The position numbers were made by a program, and so were the translations under genes. From assembly GCA_030037885.1 (NCBI GenBank), contig JASHPU010000220.1, positions 1-43,213 on the forward strand: a stretch of DNA of 43,213 nt. The letters run 5' to 3'. The notes beneath the pieces are model-generated. The model saw only the letters and a program-made list of their open reading frames with translations, was not told the DNA's origin and made no database searches. Positions 33,339 through 41,489 of this stretch are shown one piece after another. The stretch is from Xanthobacteraceae bacterium. GTDB lineage: Bacteria > Pseudomonadota > Alphaproteobacteria > Rhizobiales > Xanthobacteraceae. Positions within the stretch are counted from its first letter, which is position 1. Every line of letters begins with the position of its first letter.

Positions 33339-33495
33339 GGGCGGTCGCCGCGGCGGACACTTGTTGCAAGCGGAAGAGCGGGTGGGCGTCGGCTGCGACC
33401 TTCTGAATGGGTCATCGCGCCGCGCCTCGCAATGACGTGATTGCGAGGGCTGATAGAGCCCTATATGGTCCGCGCGTCCCGGACAAGCGAACGAG

Positions 33496-34617
33496 ATGGC
33501 TGCGGCAAAACCAATCGGCATTCCGGCCGAGGATCATCGGCGTGCGATCAGGCTGTGGCTCTACGCCGTTGCTGCGCTGGTGTTCGCCATGGTGCTGGTT
33601 GGCGGCGCCACCCGGCTCACCGAATCCGGGCTGTCGATCACGCAGTGGCGGCCGGTGATGGGCGTGGTGCCGCCGCTCACCGCTGCGCGGTGGCAAGCCG
33701 AGTTCCAAAGGTACCAGGAAATCCCGCAGTACCGCGCACTCAACAACGGCATGAGCCTTGGTGCGTTCAAGGACATTTTTTGGTGGGAATGGACGCATCG
33801 CCTGCTCGGCCGGCTGATCGGGGTAGCGTTTCTTGTGCCGTTCCTTTGGTTCTTGTGGCGCGGCTGGATCGGCCCCGGCTTGCGCGGCCGGCTGGCGCTG
33901 ATTTTCGGCCTCGGCGCGCTGCAAGGCGCGGTCGGCTGGTGGATGGTGGCGTCGGGTCTTGCCGACCGCATCGAAGTCTCGCAGTACCGGCTCGCCACGC
34001 ACCTTGTTCTCGCCTGCGTGATCTATGTCGCGATGCTGTGGACCGCCGCGCAGCTTGGCAGCAGCAAAAGGCCGGCGCTTGCGGAGCGGCCAGGCGAAGG
34101 CGCCGCCGCGACGCGGCTGCGCCTCAGCGCCATCGGGCTTCTCGCTCTGGTGCTGGGACAAATCTATCTCGGCGCCTTGGTCGCCGGATTGCGCGCCGGC
34201 TACATCTACAACACCTGGCCGCTGATCGACGGCGGCCTCCTCCCGCGCGCGGCGCGGCTGTTCTCCGCCTCGCCGTTGTGGCGGAATTTCTTCGAAAATA
34301 CGCTGACCGTGCAGTTCGACCACCGCATGCTGGCCTACACGATCTGGATCTGCGCGGTGCTGCATCTCATCGACACGCTGCGCAACGGCGGAAAAAGTCC
34401 GGCGCGCGCCGGCGCGTTCGTGCTCGCCGGCGCCGTGACGCTACAGGCGACGCTCGGCATCTGGACGCTGCTCGAAGTGGCGCCGCTCGGGCTGTCGCTG
34501 GCGCATCAGGCCATGGCGATGGTGGTGCTTACCGCAGCGACCTTGCACGCGGCGCGCCTGGCCGCGTTGGAGCCGCGCGCGGTGATCGCGCTCAAGCCTG
34601 CCGTTTCGCAAAGATAG
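33496..34617 (+). CDS. ctaA: Heme A synthase (COX15/CtaA)
   Basis: This 373-residue membrane enzyme oxidises heme O to heme A for aa3-type cytochrome oxidases. About eight membrane helices are visible. Signature motifs are [30 protein letters not shown] (heme-ligand His), [14 protein letters not shown], the central [22 protein letters not shown] and [12 protein letters not shown]; the four histidines and the NTWP motif are those of the long alphaproteobacterial type. The ATG at 33496 has GAGATGG context. Its 3' end overlaps an antisense methyltransferase remnant by 26 bp. Confidence 0.95.
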   Translation: MAAAKPIGIPAEDHRRAIRLWLYAVAALVFAMVLVGGATRLTESGLSITQWRPVMGVVPPLTAARWQAEFQRYQEIPQYRALNNGMSLGAFKDIFWWEWTHRLLGRLIGVAFLVPFLWFLWRGWIGPGLRGRLALIFGLGALQGAVGWWMVASGLADRIEVSQYRLATHLVLACVIYVAMLWTAAQLGSSKRPALAERPGEGAAATRLRLSAIGLLALVLGQIYLGALVAGLRAGYIYNTWPLIDGGLLPRAARLFSASPLWRNFFENTLTVQFDHRMLAYTIWICAVLHLIDTLRNGGKSPARAGAFVLAGAVTLQATLGIWTLLEVAPLGLSLAHQAMAMVVLTAATLHAARLAALEPRAVIALKPAVSQR

Positions 34618-34849
34618 CGGCGTAGTGATAGGGCGGCACCTCGGCCACGCGAACAAGCGAAAGACCAACCGGTTCGACTACAGCCGCGACGCTGTCCGGC
34701 GTCATTCTCAGTTCCGTCCTGGGCCCGTGCGGTGCGCCGAGCACCGTGGTTTCTTCACGCGGCCGCCTGTGCCAATTGACGATGACAAAGCGTCCGCCCG
34801 AAGCAAGAACTTGGGCGTCGTTTCGGCGGATACGCCCGCCGCATCCGAT
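34592..34849 (-). pseudogene. Remnant of a SAM-dependent methyltransferase (C-terminal part)
   Basis: A minus-strand frame without a start codon reads VLASGGRFVIVNWHRRPREE, then TTVLGAPHGPRTELRMTP and [14 protein letters not shown], ending at TGA (34592-34594). The pattern 'GGRF-VVNWH' and 'PPYHYGAIF' is the C-terminal end of a class I methyltransferase common in alphaproteobacteria. Upstream of about 34810 the similarity ends and the frame runs into the metY 3' end. It is therefore a truncated gene. Confidence 0.75.
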
Positions 34850-36130
34850 TCACTCCGCCAGCGCCTGCTCCAGGTCGGCGATGATGTCCTCGACGTCCTC
34901 GATGCCGATCGACAGCCGCACCACGTCGGGGCCGGCGCCGGCTTGGGTCTTTTGCGCGTCGGTGAGCTGGCGGTGCGTGGTCGAAGCGGGGTGGATGATC
35001 AGCGAGCGGGTGTCGCCGATATTGGCGAGGTGCGAGAACAGCTTGACGTTGGTGACGAGCTTGACGCCGGCTTCGTAGCCGCCCTTGAGGCCGAAGGTGA
35101 ATACCGCGCCGGCGCCGTTCGGGCAGTATGTCTTTGCCAGATTGTGATAGCGGTCGCCGGGCAGGCCCGGATAGCTCACCCACGCCACTTGCGGCTGCTT
35201 GGCGATCCATTCGGCGACGGCCTGGGTGTTGTCGCAGTGCTTGCGCATGCGCAGCGGCAACGTCTCGATGCCGGTGAGGATCAGAAACGCGTTGAACGGC
35301 GCCATCGCCGAGCCGATGTCGCGCAGCGCCAGCATGCGGGCGGCCATGGCGAAGCCGAAATTGCCGAACGTCTCGTGCATGACCACGCCGTGATATTCGG
35401 GGCGCGGCTCGGTCAGCATCGGATAGCGTTTTTCGCGCGACCAGTTGAAGGTGCCACCGTCGACGATGGCGCCGCCGATCGAGTTGCCGTGGCCGCCCAA
35501 AAATTTGGTCAGCGAGTGCACCACGATGTCGGCGCCGTGCTCGAACGGCCGGCACAGATACGGCGTGGCGAGCGTATTGTCGACGATATAGGGCACGCCG
35601 GCGCGGCGCGCGATCTGCGCCACCGCCGCCATGTCGGTGATGACGCCGCCCGGATTGGCGATCGACTCGGTGAAGATCGCCTTGGTCTTCGGCGAGATGG
35701 CGCGCTCGAACGAGGAAATGTCCTCGGGGTCGGCCCACACCACGTTCCAGTTGAAGTTCTTGAAGGCGTGATTGAACTGATTGATCGAGCCGCCGTAGAG
35801 CTTTTTCGACGCCACGAACTCGTCGCCGGGCTGCATCAGGCAGTGAAACACCAGCACCTGCGCGGCATGGCCGGAGGCGACCGCGAGTCCCGCGGTGCCG
35901 CCTTCGAGCGCGGCGACGCGTTCTTCCAGCACCGCGTTGGTCGGATTGCCGATGCGCGAATAGATGTTGCCGAAGGTTTGCAGGCCGAACAGCGACGCGG
36001 CGTGATCGACGCTTTCGAACACGTACGACGTGGTCTGATAGATCGGGGTCGCCCGCGCGCCGGTGGTGGGATCGGGCTGTGCGCCGGCGTGCACGGCTAG
36101 CGTCGAAAAGCCCGGAATGCGTTCGGTCAT
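34850..36130 (-). CDS. metY: O-acetylhomoserine aminocarboxypropyltransferase
   Basis: MetY makes homocysteine from O-acetylhomoserine and sulfide with PLP. The 426-residue protein has [40 protein letters not shown], the PLP-lysine region [16 protein letters not shown], and the C-terminal [20 protein letters not shown], then STTHRQL, of the long Met/Cys PLP family. ATG 36130 is chosen because the longer frame to 36367 is repeat sequence. A TATAAT occurs on the minus strand at 36231-36236, near repeat family A copy 2. Confidence 0.95.
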   Translation of the reverse strand: MTERIPGFSTLAVHAGAQPDPTTGARATPIYQTTSYVFESVDHAASLFGLQTFGNIYSRIGNPTNAVLEERVAALEGGTAGLAVASGHAAQVLVFHCLMQPGDEFVASKKLYGGSINQFNHAFKNFNWNVVWADPEDISSFERAISPKTKAIFTESIANPGGVITDMAAVAQIARRAGVPYIVDNTLATPYLCRPFEHGADIVVHSLTKFLGGHGNSIGGAIVDGGTFNWSREKRYPMLTEPRPEYHGVVMHETFGNFGFAMAARMLALRDIGSAMAPFNAFLILTGIETLPLRMRKHCDNTQAVAEWIAKQPQVAWVSYPGLPGDRYHNLAKTYCPNGAGAVFTFGLKGGYEAGVKLVTNVKLFSHLANIGDTRSLIIHPASTTHRQLTDAQKTQAGAGPDVVRLSIGIEDVEDIIADLEQALAE

Positions 36131-36500
36131 AGGCGTACCTTCTGAAGCCGCTCCTGATCGGGAAGGGGAAGCAGAAAGCGCCGGTTTATAGGAGCCGCTG
36201 CGTGCGTCAAGGTACGCGGGCATCGCGGCATTATAAGCCGCTTTGATCGTCATTCCGGATCGCCGCGAAAGGGCGAGTCCGGAATCCATAACCCCTGCGC
36301 TGGGATTATGGATTCCGGGCTCCTCGCGGAGCTTGTCATCGGGCCGGCCGGGGGTCCCATCGCGCAAGCGCGATGGGGTGCCCCTCTTCGGGCCGGACCC
36401 GTTGGCTCGGCCCCGGAATGACGAATGAGTCTCATAGCGCTGCCGTGCGTGGCACCGCGGCGTCGGAATATTTTTCTGTCAGCCGGAAATCAGGAAGCGA
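36131..36500. other. Intergenic region upstream of metY
   Basis: It contains a TATAAT on the minus strand (36231-36236) without a good -35, then repeat family A copy 2 (36249-36422), and about 80 bp without features. I looked for a SAM-II or SAM-type riboswitch and saw none. Confidence 0.5.
36249..36422 (-). repeat. Dispersed palindromic repeat family A, copy 2
   Basis: 174 bp with terminal GTCATTCCGG / CCGGAATGAC ends, inverted relative to copies 1 and 3. It carries the inner hairpin CCCATCGCGCAAGCGCGATG, then GGG, shared with copy 3. It lies directly behind the metY promoter region. Confidence 0.88.
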
Positions 36501-36767
36501 TCAGCGCGCAGACGCGGTGCGCGGCGTGAAATGTTTTACCAGCTCGCGGCAGGCCGGCGAGATGCGGCCTAAGTTGGCGAACAGGCAGGCGCCGACGCGC
36601 TCGTGGTCCGGGATGAACTGGCCGCAGAGCGCAAAGGCGTCCTGCATGCAGGCTTGTCGGCCGTCCTGCTGGGCTTGCACCGCCATCGGCGGAAGGGCGA
36701 GAGCGGCGGCGGTCAAGGCAACGGCGATCTGGATCGCGGCGATGGTGCGCTCGGTGAAACGGTTCAT
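36501..36767 (-). CDS. Small cysteine-containing exported protein
   Basis: The 88-residue product has a signal peptide (TIAAIQIAVALTAAALALPP, then MAVQAQQ) and a mature part with four cysteines: ACMQDAFALCGQFIPDHERV, then GACLFANLGRISPACRELV. This spacing is typical of a small periplasmic family in Bradyrhizobium relatives with no known role. ATG 36767 is the only start giving a clean signal peptide. It sits between two copies of repeat family A. Confidence 0.75.
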   Translation of the reverse strand: MNRFTERTIAAIQIAVALTAAALALPPMAVQAQQDGRQACMQDAFALCGQFIPDHERVGACLFANLGRISPACRELVKHFTPRTASAR

Positions 36768-37085
36768 GGCCCACTCATAACGCGGTTGTCCCGGCGTCCT
36801 CAGGACGCGCCGGTCCACCGCATTAGACGGGACAGATGTGAAGAAGGATCAACGAAGTTCTGCGCAATTTTAATCGCAATGCAGCCGTCATTCCGGGGCC
36901 AAGCCAACGGGGCCGGCCCGAAGAGGGGCACCCCATCGCGCTTGCGCGATGGGGACCCCCGGCCGGCCCGATGACAAGCTCCGCGACGAGCCCGGAATCC
37001 ATAATCCCAGCGCACGGGGTTATGGATTCCGGACTTGCCGCTTCGCGGCGATCCGGAATGACGATAGGCGACCTTCCAAGCGTCG
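36768..37085. other. Intergenic region with repeat family A copy 3
   Basis: Mostly the 36887-37062 repeat. The first 119 bp should hold the promoter of the leftward small gene, but no clear elements are seen. I find no gene. Confidence 0.5.
36887..37062 (+). repeat. Dispersed palindromic repeat family A, copy 3
   Basis: 176 bp, same orientation as copy 1, with GTCATTCCGGGGCC at its left and CCGGAATGAC at its right end. It has the inner CCCATCGCGCTTGCGCGATG hairpin, then ATAATCCC and GGGGTTATGGATTCCGG arms. With copy 2 it forms a long inverted repeat around the small exported-protein gene. Confidence 0.88.
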
Positions 37086-37664
37086 CTACCGCCCGCTGTC
37101 TTCGCGCTGGGCGCGATCGGCGGCGGCGGTGGCGCCGCCTTGGGCGGTGGAGCGGTTGAGGGTCATGCGTTGCACGCCGCCGATCGTCGCCTTCTTCGCG
37201 CTGATGGTGCGGGTGTTGACGCCGAGCCAGGCGATCTCGGAGGACAGCCGGCCGTATTCGATCTTCGGACAGCGGTTCATCACGACTTTCATGCCGTTTG
37301 ATTCCGCGAGTGCCGCCGCTTCGTCGTTGCGGATGCCGAGCTGCATCCAAATCACCTGCGGCCGAGGTTTCAGCGTCAGCGCCTCCCGCACGATCGCCAG
37401 CGCGTATTCCGAAGCGCGGAAAATGTCGACCATGTCGACCGGCTCGGGGACGTCGGATAGGTGCGCGTAAAAGCGCTGGCCGAGCATGATGTCGCCGGCG
37501 TGGCCGGGATTGATCGGAATCATGCGGTAGCCGCGCTCGAGCAAATATTTGAACGCGAAATAGCTCGGCCGCACGTCTTTCTCCGAAGCGCCGACCATGG
37601 CGATGGTCTTCACCGTATTGAGAATGCCGCGGATGTAAGTGTCGGAATAGGAATTGTGGTCCAT
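37086..37664 (-). CDS. CoA-binding domain protein (YccU-like)
   Basis: This 192-residue Rossmann-fold protein belongs to the CoA_binding_2 family: TVKTIAMVGASEKDVRPSYF, then YRMIPINPGHAGDIMLGQRF, and VDMVDIFRASEYA. The later IWMQLGIRNDEAAALAESNG and VVMNRCPKIEYGRL match the family. The role is not established; succinyl-CoA ligase-like CoA binding is assumed. ATG 37664 gives the family start. It is downstream of, and likely cotranscribed with, the enoyl-CoA hydratase. Confidence 0.88.
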   Translation of the reverse strand: MDHNSYSDTYIRGILNTVKTIAMVGASEKDVRPSYFAFKYLLERGYRMIPINPGHAGDIMLGQRFYAHLSDVPEPVDMVDIFRASEYALAIVREALTLKPRPQVIWMQLGIRNDEAAALAESNGMKVVMNRCPKIEYGRLSSEIAWLGVNTRTISAKKATIGGVQRMTLNRSTAQGGATAAADRAQREDSGR

Positions 37665-37706
37665 CGCCGGTGCCGAATATCTTGGGAAGTCGATGCGGCG
37701 GCCCGC

Positions 37707-38534
37707 TCAGCGGTCCTGCCATTTCGGCTGGCGCTTTTCGATAAACGCGCTGATGCCTTCCTCGGCGTCGCGCGCCAGCATGTTTTCGACCATCACCTCG
37801 GAGGCATACTTGTAGGCCTCGGCCAGCGGCATTTCGAGCTGGCGATAAAACGCCTCCTTGCCGATCTTGAGGACCAGCGCCGATTTCGCGGTGATTTTTC
37901 GAGCGAGCTTGGCCGCCGCCTCGCGCTCGCTGCCGGGTTCGACCACGTGATTGACAAGGCCGATGCGCGCGGCGTCTTCGGCGGCGATCAATTCGCCGGT
38001 CAGCAGCATCTCCATGGCGTGCTTGCGCGGCACGTTGCGCGACAGCGCCACCATCGGCGTCGAGCAGAACAGGCCGATATTGACCCCGGGCGTGGCGAAT
38101 TTCGCCGCGCGCGAAGCGACCGCAAGATCGCAGCTCGCCACCAGCTGGCAACCGGCCGCAGTCGCGGTCGCCTGCACGGCGGCGATCACCGGTTGCGGCA
38201 GCATGACGATCTGCTGCATCACCGTGCTGCACATGGTCATGATGTGTTTGAAATAGGCGCGGCCGCGATCCGCGTCGGCGCGGCGCGCGTTCAATTCCTT
38301 CAGATCGTGGCCGGCGGAAAAGGCCGGGCCGTTGGCGGCCAAGATCACGGCGCGGACGTCGCGGGCATGGGCGATGGCGGTCAGTGCATCGCCCAGCGCT
38401 TCCAGCATCCCCTCGGACAAACTGTTGCGGGCCTGCGGTCGGTTGAGCGTCAACACGGCAACGCCGGAAATGTCCTCGCGCAGCAGGATCAACTCGGAGG
38501 CGGGGATTGCGGCTTTGGCGGCTTGCGTGCTCAT
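37707..38534 (-). CDS. Enoyl-CoA hydratase/isomerase family protein
   Basis: The 275-residue crotonase-fold protein would hydrate or isomerise an acyl-CoA. Visible are VLTLNRPQARNSLSEGMLEA near residue 27, the oxyanion motif AFSAGHDLKEL, then AAGCQLVASCDLAVASRAAK and the end RDAEEGISAFIEKRQPKWQ. It lacks one usual catalytic glutamate position (CSTPMVAL replaces the E-containing GLIP-type motif), so it may be closer to ECHDC3-type members. ATG 38534 is the first start in family register. Confidence 0.88.
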   Translation of the reverse strand: MSTQAAKAAIPASELILLREDISGVAVLTLNRPQARNSLSEGMLEALGDALTAIAHARDVRAVILAANGPAFSAGHDLKELNARRADADRGRAYFKHIMTMCSTVMQQIVMLPQPVIAAVQATATAAGCQLVASCDLAVASRAAKFATPGVNIGLFCSTPMVALSRNVPRKHAMEMLLTGELIAAEDAARIGLVNHVVEPGSEREAAAKLARKITAKSALVLKIGKEAFYRQLEMPLAEAYKYASEVMVENMLARDAEEGISAFIEKRQPKWQDR

Positions 38535-38621
38535 GGATTCTCTCTCGGCCCTTCCCGACACGCTTTGGCTTTCGCGCGCGCCCATTGTATCCGAAATCGT
38601 CAAGTTAAGGGAGGCTAGCCG

Positions 38622-39107
38622 ATGACAGGGCAGGGCGCAGAGGCGAACTCGGGTGCTGACATGAACGCTGACATGGCCGCTCCCAAGCTGACCCGCAAGG
38701 AGCTTGAGGCGCGGCTGACCGCGGAATTCCCCGAAATGTTCAATCCGGAAAGCGGCTACGCCATCGAAAAACTGTGGCACGGCGGCGCCGTCGTGCGCCG
38801 CCATTACCATCCGCGATCGCTGCGTCCCGGCGGCACGCTGTCGGGGCCGAGCATCATGGCGCTGGCCGATTTCACCATGTACCTGGCGGTGCTGTCCGCC
38901 ATCGGCTGGGTGCCGCTCGCGGTGACCACGAACCTCAACATCAATTTTCTCCGCAAGCCGGCGCCGCGCGATCTTTTAGCCGAGGCGCGGCTGATCAAGC
39001 TCGGCAAACGCCTTGCCGTGGGCGATATCGGCATTCGCTCCGAGGGCGCCGGCGAGGACTTGGTGGCGCATGCCACCTCGACCTATTCGCTGCCTGCTCG
39101 CGATTGA
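38622..39107 (+). CDS. PaaI-type thioesterase (hotdog fold)
   Basis: The 161-residue protein has the acyl-CoA thioesterase hotdog pattern: RPGGTLSGPSIMALADFTMY, then AVTTNLNINFLRKPAPRDLL, and AVGDIGIRSEGAGEDLVAHA. It would hydrolyse a CoA thioester in the cytosol. GGGAGG-type ribosome site lies 10 nt before ATG 38622. It is divergent from the enoyl-CoA hydratase, which suggests linked acyl-CoA metabolism. The stop lies at the edge of a small palindrome (TGGTATT-GT-AATACCA, 39108-39123). Confidence 0.9.
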   Translation: MTGQGAEANSGADMNADMAAPKLTRKELEARLTAEFPEMFNPESGYAIEKLWHGGAVVRRHYHPRSLRPGGTLSGPSIMALADFTMYLAVLSAIGWVPLAVTTNLNINFLRKPAPRDLLAEARLIKLGKRLAVGDIGIRSEGAGEDLVAHATSTYSLPARD

Positions 39108-39165
39108 TGGTATTGTAATACCACTAAGGCAAGCTTTTGAGAAAATTGTTTGAATCTCAAGTGAA

Positions 39166-39194
39166 TTGACGGAAGCTCAAGTTGCCATTACAAG
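39166..39194 (+). promoter_or_regulatory. Predicted promoter of rplM-rpsI
   Basis: TTGACG (39166-39171) and TACAAG (39189-39194) are 17 nt apart. The resulting leader of about 45 nt includes the hairpin CGCGGTGG-CCCACGCG (39202-39217), which sits 28 nt before the rplM start and could be used in L13 autoregulation. Both points are predictions. Confidence 0.5.
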
Positions 39195-39245
39195 CGCGGC
39201 ACGCGGTGGCCCACGCGGCTGCCGCTTTCCAGATGGATCTCGAAC

Positions 39246-39710
39246 ATGAAAACCTTTTCGGCCAAGCCTGCCGAAGTCGACAAGAAGTGGGTGCTGATCG
39301 ACGCCGATGGCTTGGTCGTCGGCCGGCTCGCTTCGCTTGTGGCGTTGCGGCTGCGCGGCAAGCACAAGCCAACCTTCACCCCGCACGTCGATTGCGGCGA
39401 CAACGTCATCGTCGTCAACGCCGCCAAAGCGGTGCTGACCGGCCGCAAGGTCGAGCAGAAGGTCTATTACAAGCACACCGGCTATATCGGCGGCATCAAG
39501 GAGCGCACCGCGAAGTCGATCCTGGCCGGCCGCTTTCCGGAACGTGTGGTCGAAAAGGCGGTCGAGCGCATGCTGCCGCACGGCCCGCTCGGTCGCCGGC
39601 AACTGGCGAATTTGCGGGTCTATCCGCAAGCCGAGCATCCGCACGCCGCGCAGCAGCCGGAGAAAATCGACATCGCGGCGTTGAACCGCAAGAACAAGAG
39701 GACCGCGTGA
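39246..39710 (+). CDS. rplM: 50S ribosomal protein L13
   Basis: The 154-residue protein is L13, an early-assembling protein of the large subunit. The family pattern is clear: [20 protein letters not shown], then [36 protein letters not shown], and [20 protein letters not shown], then [17 protein letters not shown]. Its stop overlaps the rpsI start (TGATG), so the two ribosomal proteins are coupled. Confidence 0.98.
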   Translation: MKTFSAKPAEVDKKWVLIDADGLVVGRLASLVALRLRGKHKPTFTPHVDCGDNVIVVNAAKAVLTGRKVEQKVYYKHTGYIGGIKERTAKSILAGRFPERVVEKAVERMLPHGPLGRRQLANLRVYPQAEHPHAAQQPEKIDIAALNRKNKRTA

Positions 39711-40189
39711 TGGCCGAGACCATCCAGACGCTGGAAGACCTATCCACGCTCAAGCCGGCGGCCGCGCCGGTGCCGCCCAAATACGTGCAAAAGCTCGACA
39801 AGCAGGGCCGCGCCTATGCGACGGGCAAGCGCAAGGACGCGGTGGCGCGGGTTTGGATCAAGATGGGCGCCGGCACCATCGTGGTGAACGAGCGGCCGGT
39901 GGAGACTTATTTCGCCCGTCCCGTGCTGCGCATGCTGATCCAGCAGCCGCTCGTCGCCGCCAACCGCCAGGGCCAATACGACATCGTCTGCACCGTTTCC
40001 GGCGGTGGCTTGTCCGGCCAGGCCGGCGCCGTGCGTCACGGCCTGTCGAAGGCGCTGATGCGCTTCGAGCCCGACCTGCGCCCGGTGCTCAAGCGCGGCG
40101 GCTTTTTGACCCGCGACCCGCGCGTGGTCGAGCGCAAGAAGTACGGCAAGGCCAAGGCGCGGCGAAGCTTCCAGTTCTCGAAGCGATAA
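39710..40189 (+). CDS. rpsI: 30S ribosomal protein S9
   Basis: S9 (159 residues) has a basic body and the C-terminal RSFQFSKR tail that contacts P-site tRNA. Signatures are [35 protein letters not shown], then [19 protein letters not shown] and [20 protein letters not shown]. The N-terminal 30 residues are an Ala/Pro/Glu-rich extension usual in alphaproteobacteria. It ends just before dispersed repeat family C copy 2. Confidence 0.98.
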   Translation: MAETIQTLEDLSTLKPAAAPVPPKYVQKLDKQGRAYATGKRKDAVARVWIKMGAGTIVVNERPVETYFARPVLRMLIQQPLVAANRQGQYDIVCTVSGGGLSGQAGAVRHGLSKALMRFEPDLRPVLKRGGFLTRDPRVVERKKYGKAKARRSFQFSKR

Positions 40190-40203
40190 GTCGTCGCATT
40201 TAC

Positions 40204-40277
40204 CGCTCGTCCCCGCGAAAGCGGGAACCCAGCTGTCTCTTCATCCCTTCTGGATTCCCGCTTTCGCGGGAATGAGC
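40204..40277 (+). repeat. Dispersed twin-hairpin repeat (family C, copy 2)
   Basis: Same family as 26599-26668: CGCTCGTCCCCGCG-AAAGCGGGAA, a variable middle, and TGGATTCCCGCTTTCGCGGG, then AATGAGC. It lies between convergent rpsI and the CmcJ/NvfI-like gene and could terminate both transcripts. Confidence 0.88.
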
Positions 40278-40292
40278 GGATGAGAGCAGCCG

Positions 40293-41126
40293 TCAGAAAA
40301 ACGCAAAGGCGCGGATTTCGATGCTTTCGCGCGGCCGCGCGTTCGGCGGCGTGGCCGGATCCTCGAACGCCGTATGCGCGGTCCAGCGCGCGCGCCCGTC
40401 GGTCATCGACTCGTAGGTCTTGAACACCAGCGCCTCCTCGCGCCGCATCTGCGGGAACCAATACCACTGGTGCGCCGGATTGTAGGTGATGGCGTAGGTC
40501 TGGCCGATACGCTCCGCGGCGCGGCGCTCCGAAATCACCAGGTTCTGTGGCGACAGGCTGCGCGCATCGGCGATCGCCAGCGGGAAGGTTTCGACCGGAT
40601 AGCGGATCGGCCGCCATACCTGGATGATGGCGAAGCGGCGCTTGATGAGTTCGTCGGCTTCCGCCGGCAACAGGTCGCGCACGCGCTGCGGTCCCGACTT
40701 TTCGGTGTAGTCGTTGTGCACGCGCCGGACCACTTCGCGAATCTTTTTGCTCTCGCGGATGTCGTCGTCGGCGGTGCGCAGCGTGTGGTCGAACACGTGC
40801 ACGCGCCGACAGCCGCTCTCGGCTTTGATCAGCGCCTCCATCTCCGGATAATAGACGCGCCTGATCTCATCCTCGTCGTAGAAATCGGCCATCCTGGTGT
40901 CGTGGCGGATGAAGCGAAAGCCGTCGCGCTCGAGCGCAAACTCGGCTGCGTGCGGACGGCCGTTGTGGATGACGACGCGGCGCGGATCGGGCGTGGCGCC
41001 GGAGCGTCCGTCGCGGCCGCCGGGGCTGGCGACAATGGTAAAGACCGGTGAGCCGTCGCTGATGATGTAATTGAGCGTCGCTTCGATCGTGTCGGCGGCG
41101 GCGTCGAGTTCGGCGGTCTGTGCCAT
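40293..41126 (-). CDS. CmcJ/NvfI family oxidoreductase
   Basis: The 277-residue protein matches the CmcJ/NvfI family, whose named members act in cephamycin C and novofumigatonin (fungal) synthesis, and other members in diverse bacteria. Visible family segments are RRVHVFDHTLR, then RRFAIIQVWRPIRYPVETFP, LAIADARSL, and at the end ALVFKTYESMTDGRARWTAH, then TAFEDP-PPNARPRESIEIR. No biosynthetic cluster surrounds it here, so the substrate is unknown. Start ATG 41126 gives family length. Confidence 0.82.
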   Translation of the reverse strand: MAQTAELDAAADTIEATLNYIISDGSPVFTIVASPGGRDGRSGATPDPRRVVIHNGRPHAAEFALERDGFRFIRHDTRMADFYDEDEIRRVYYPEMEALIKAESGCRRVHVFDHTLRTADDDIRESKKIREVVRRVHNDYTEKSGPQRVRDLLPAEADELIKRRFAIIQVWRPIRYPVETFPLAIADARSLSPQNLVISERRAAERIGQTYAITYNPAHQWYWFPQMRREEALVFKTYESMTDGRARWTAHTAFEDPATPPNARPRESIEIRAFAFF

Positions 41127-41489
41127 CGTCCGGCTCCCTATCTGTTTGCCACAATCTAAGCGCTGCCGCCGCACAAGGGAAGAGAGCGCGGCAATTGATT
41201 AAAATCGCGCCGCGCGCCCGATTCATCACCGCCGATCTCGCCAACGCGTTGGTCCTGCTTGGCTACGGTATCACAGGAGTGCCGCAGGTGTTCGACGGCC
41301 GCGCTGTCCGTCCGCCGCGCTTTCGGCTTCATCTGCAAATTTTCAATAATGCCAATTTTCGCGATTTTTCACACAAACCCGCGCATCGGTTCGAAGGTTT
41401 GGCAAAGCCTGAAAAGCAAATGGTCGGCGCGCCATAAACATCGGTGCTAAGGCTCTTCATCCGAATGATCCGGCAAGGAGCGCCCGGCC
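41127..41489. other. Gene-free divergent region
   Basis: This 363-bp gap lies between the oxidoreductase and the diguanylate cyclase. It has an AT-rich part at 41335-41380 (AATTTTCAATAATGCCAATT) that may hold promoters. I see no gene and no clear -35/-10 pair. Confidence 0.45.

Noticed and set aside
33405-33440. CCTCGCAATGACG and 42784-42796 CGTCATTGCGAGC
   Set aside because: Probably fragments of yet another common dispersed repeat; too short to define from two partial copies.
34625-36100. 491-residue plus-strand frame over metY
   Set aside because: Antisense shadow of metY; no family pattern.
36131-36248. SAM-II riboswitch upstream of metY
   Set aside because: Common in alphaproteobacteria at this place, but I cannot find the pseudoknot-forming conserved segments here.
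36131-36367. N-terminal extension of metY (79 residues)
   Set aside because: The extension is translated repeat family A; the family N-terminus starts at 36130.
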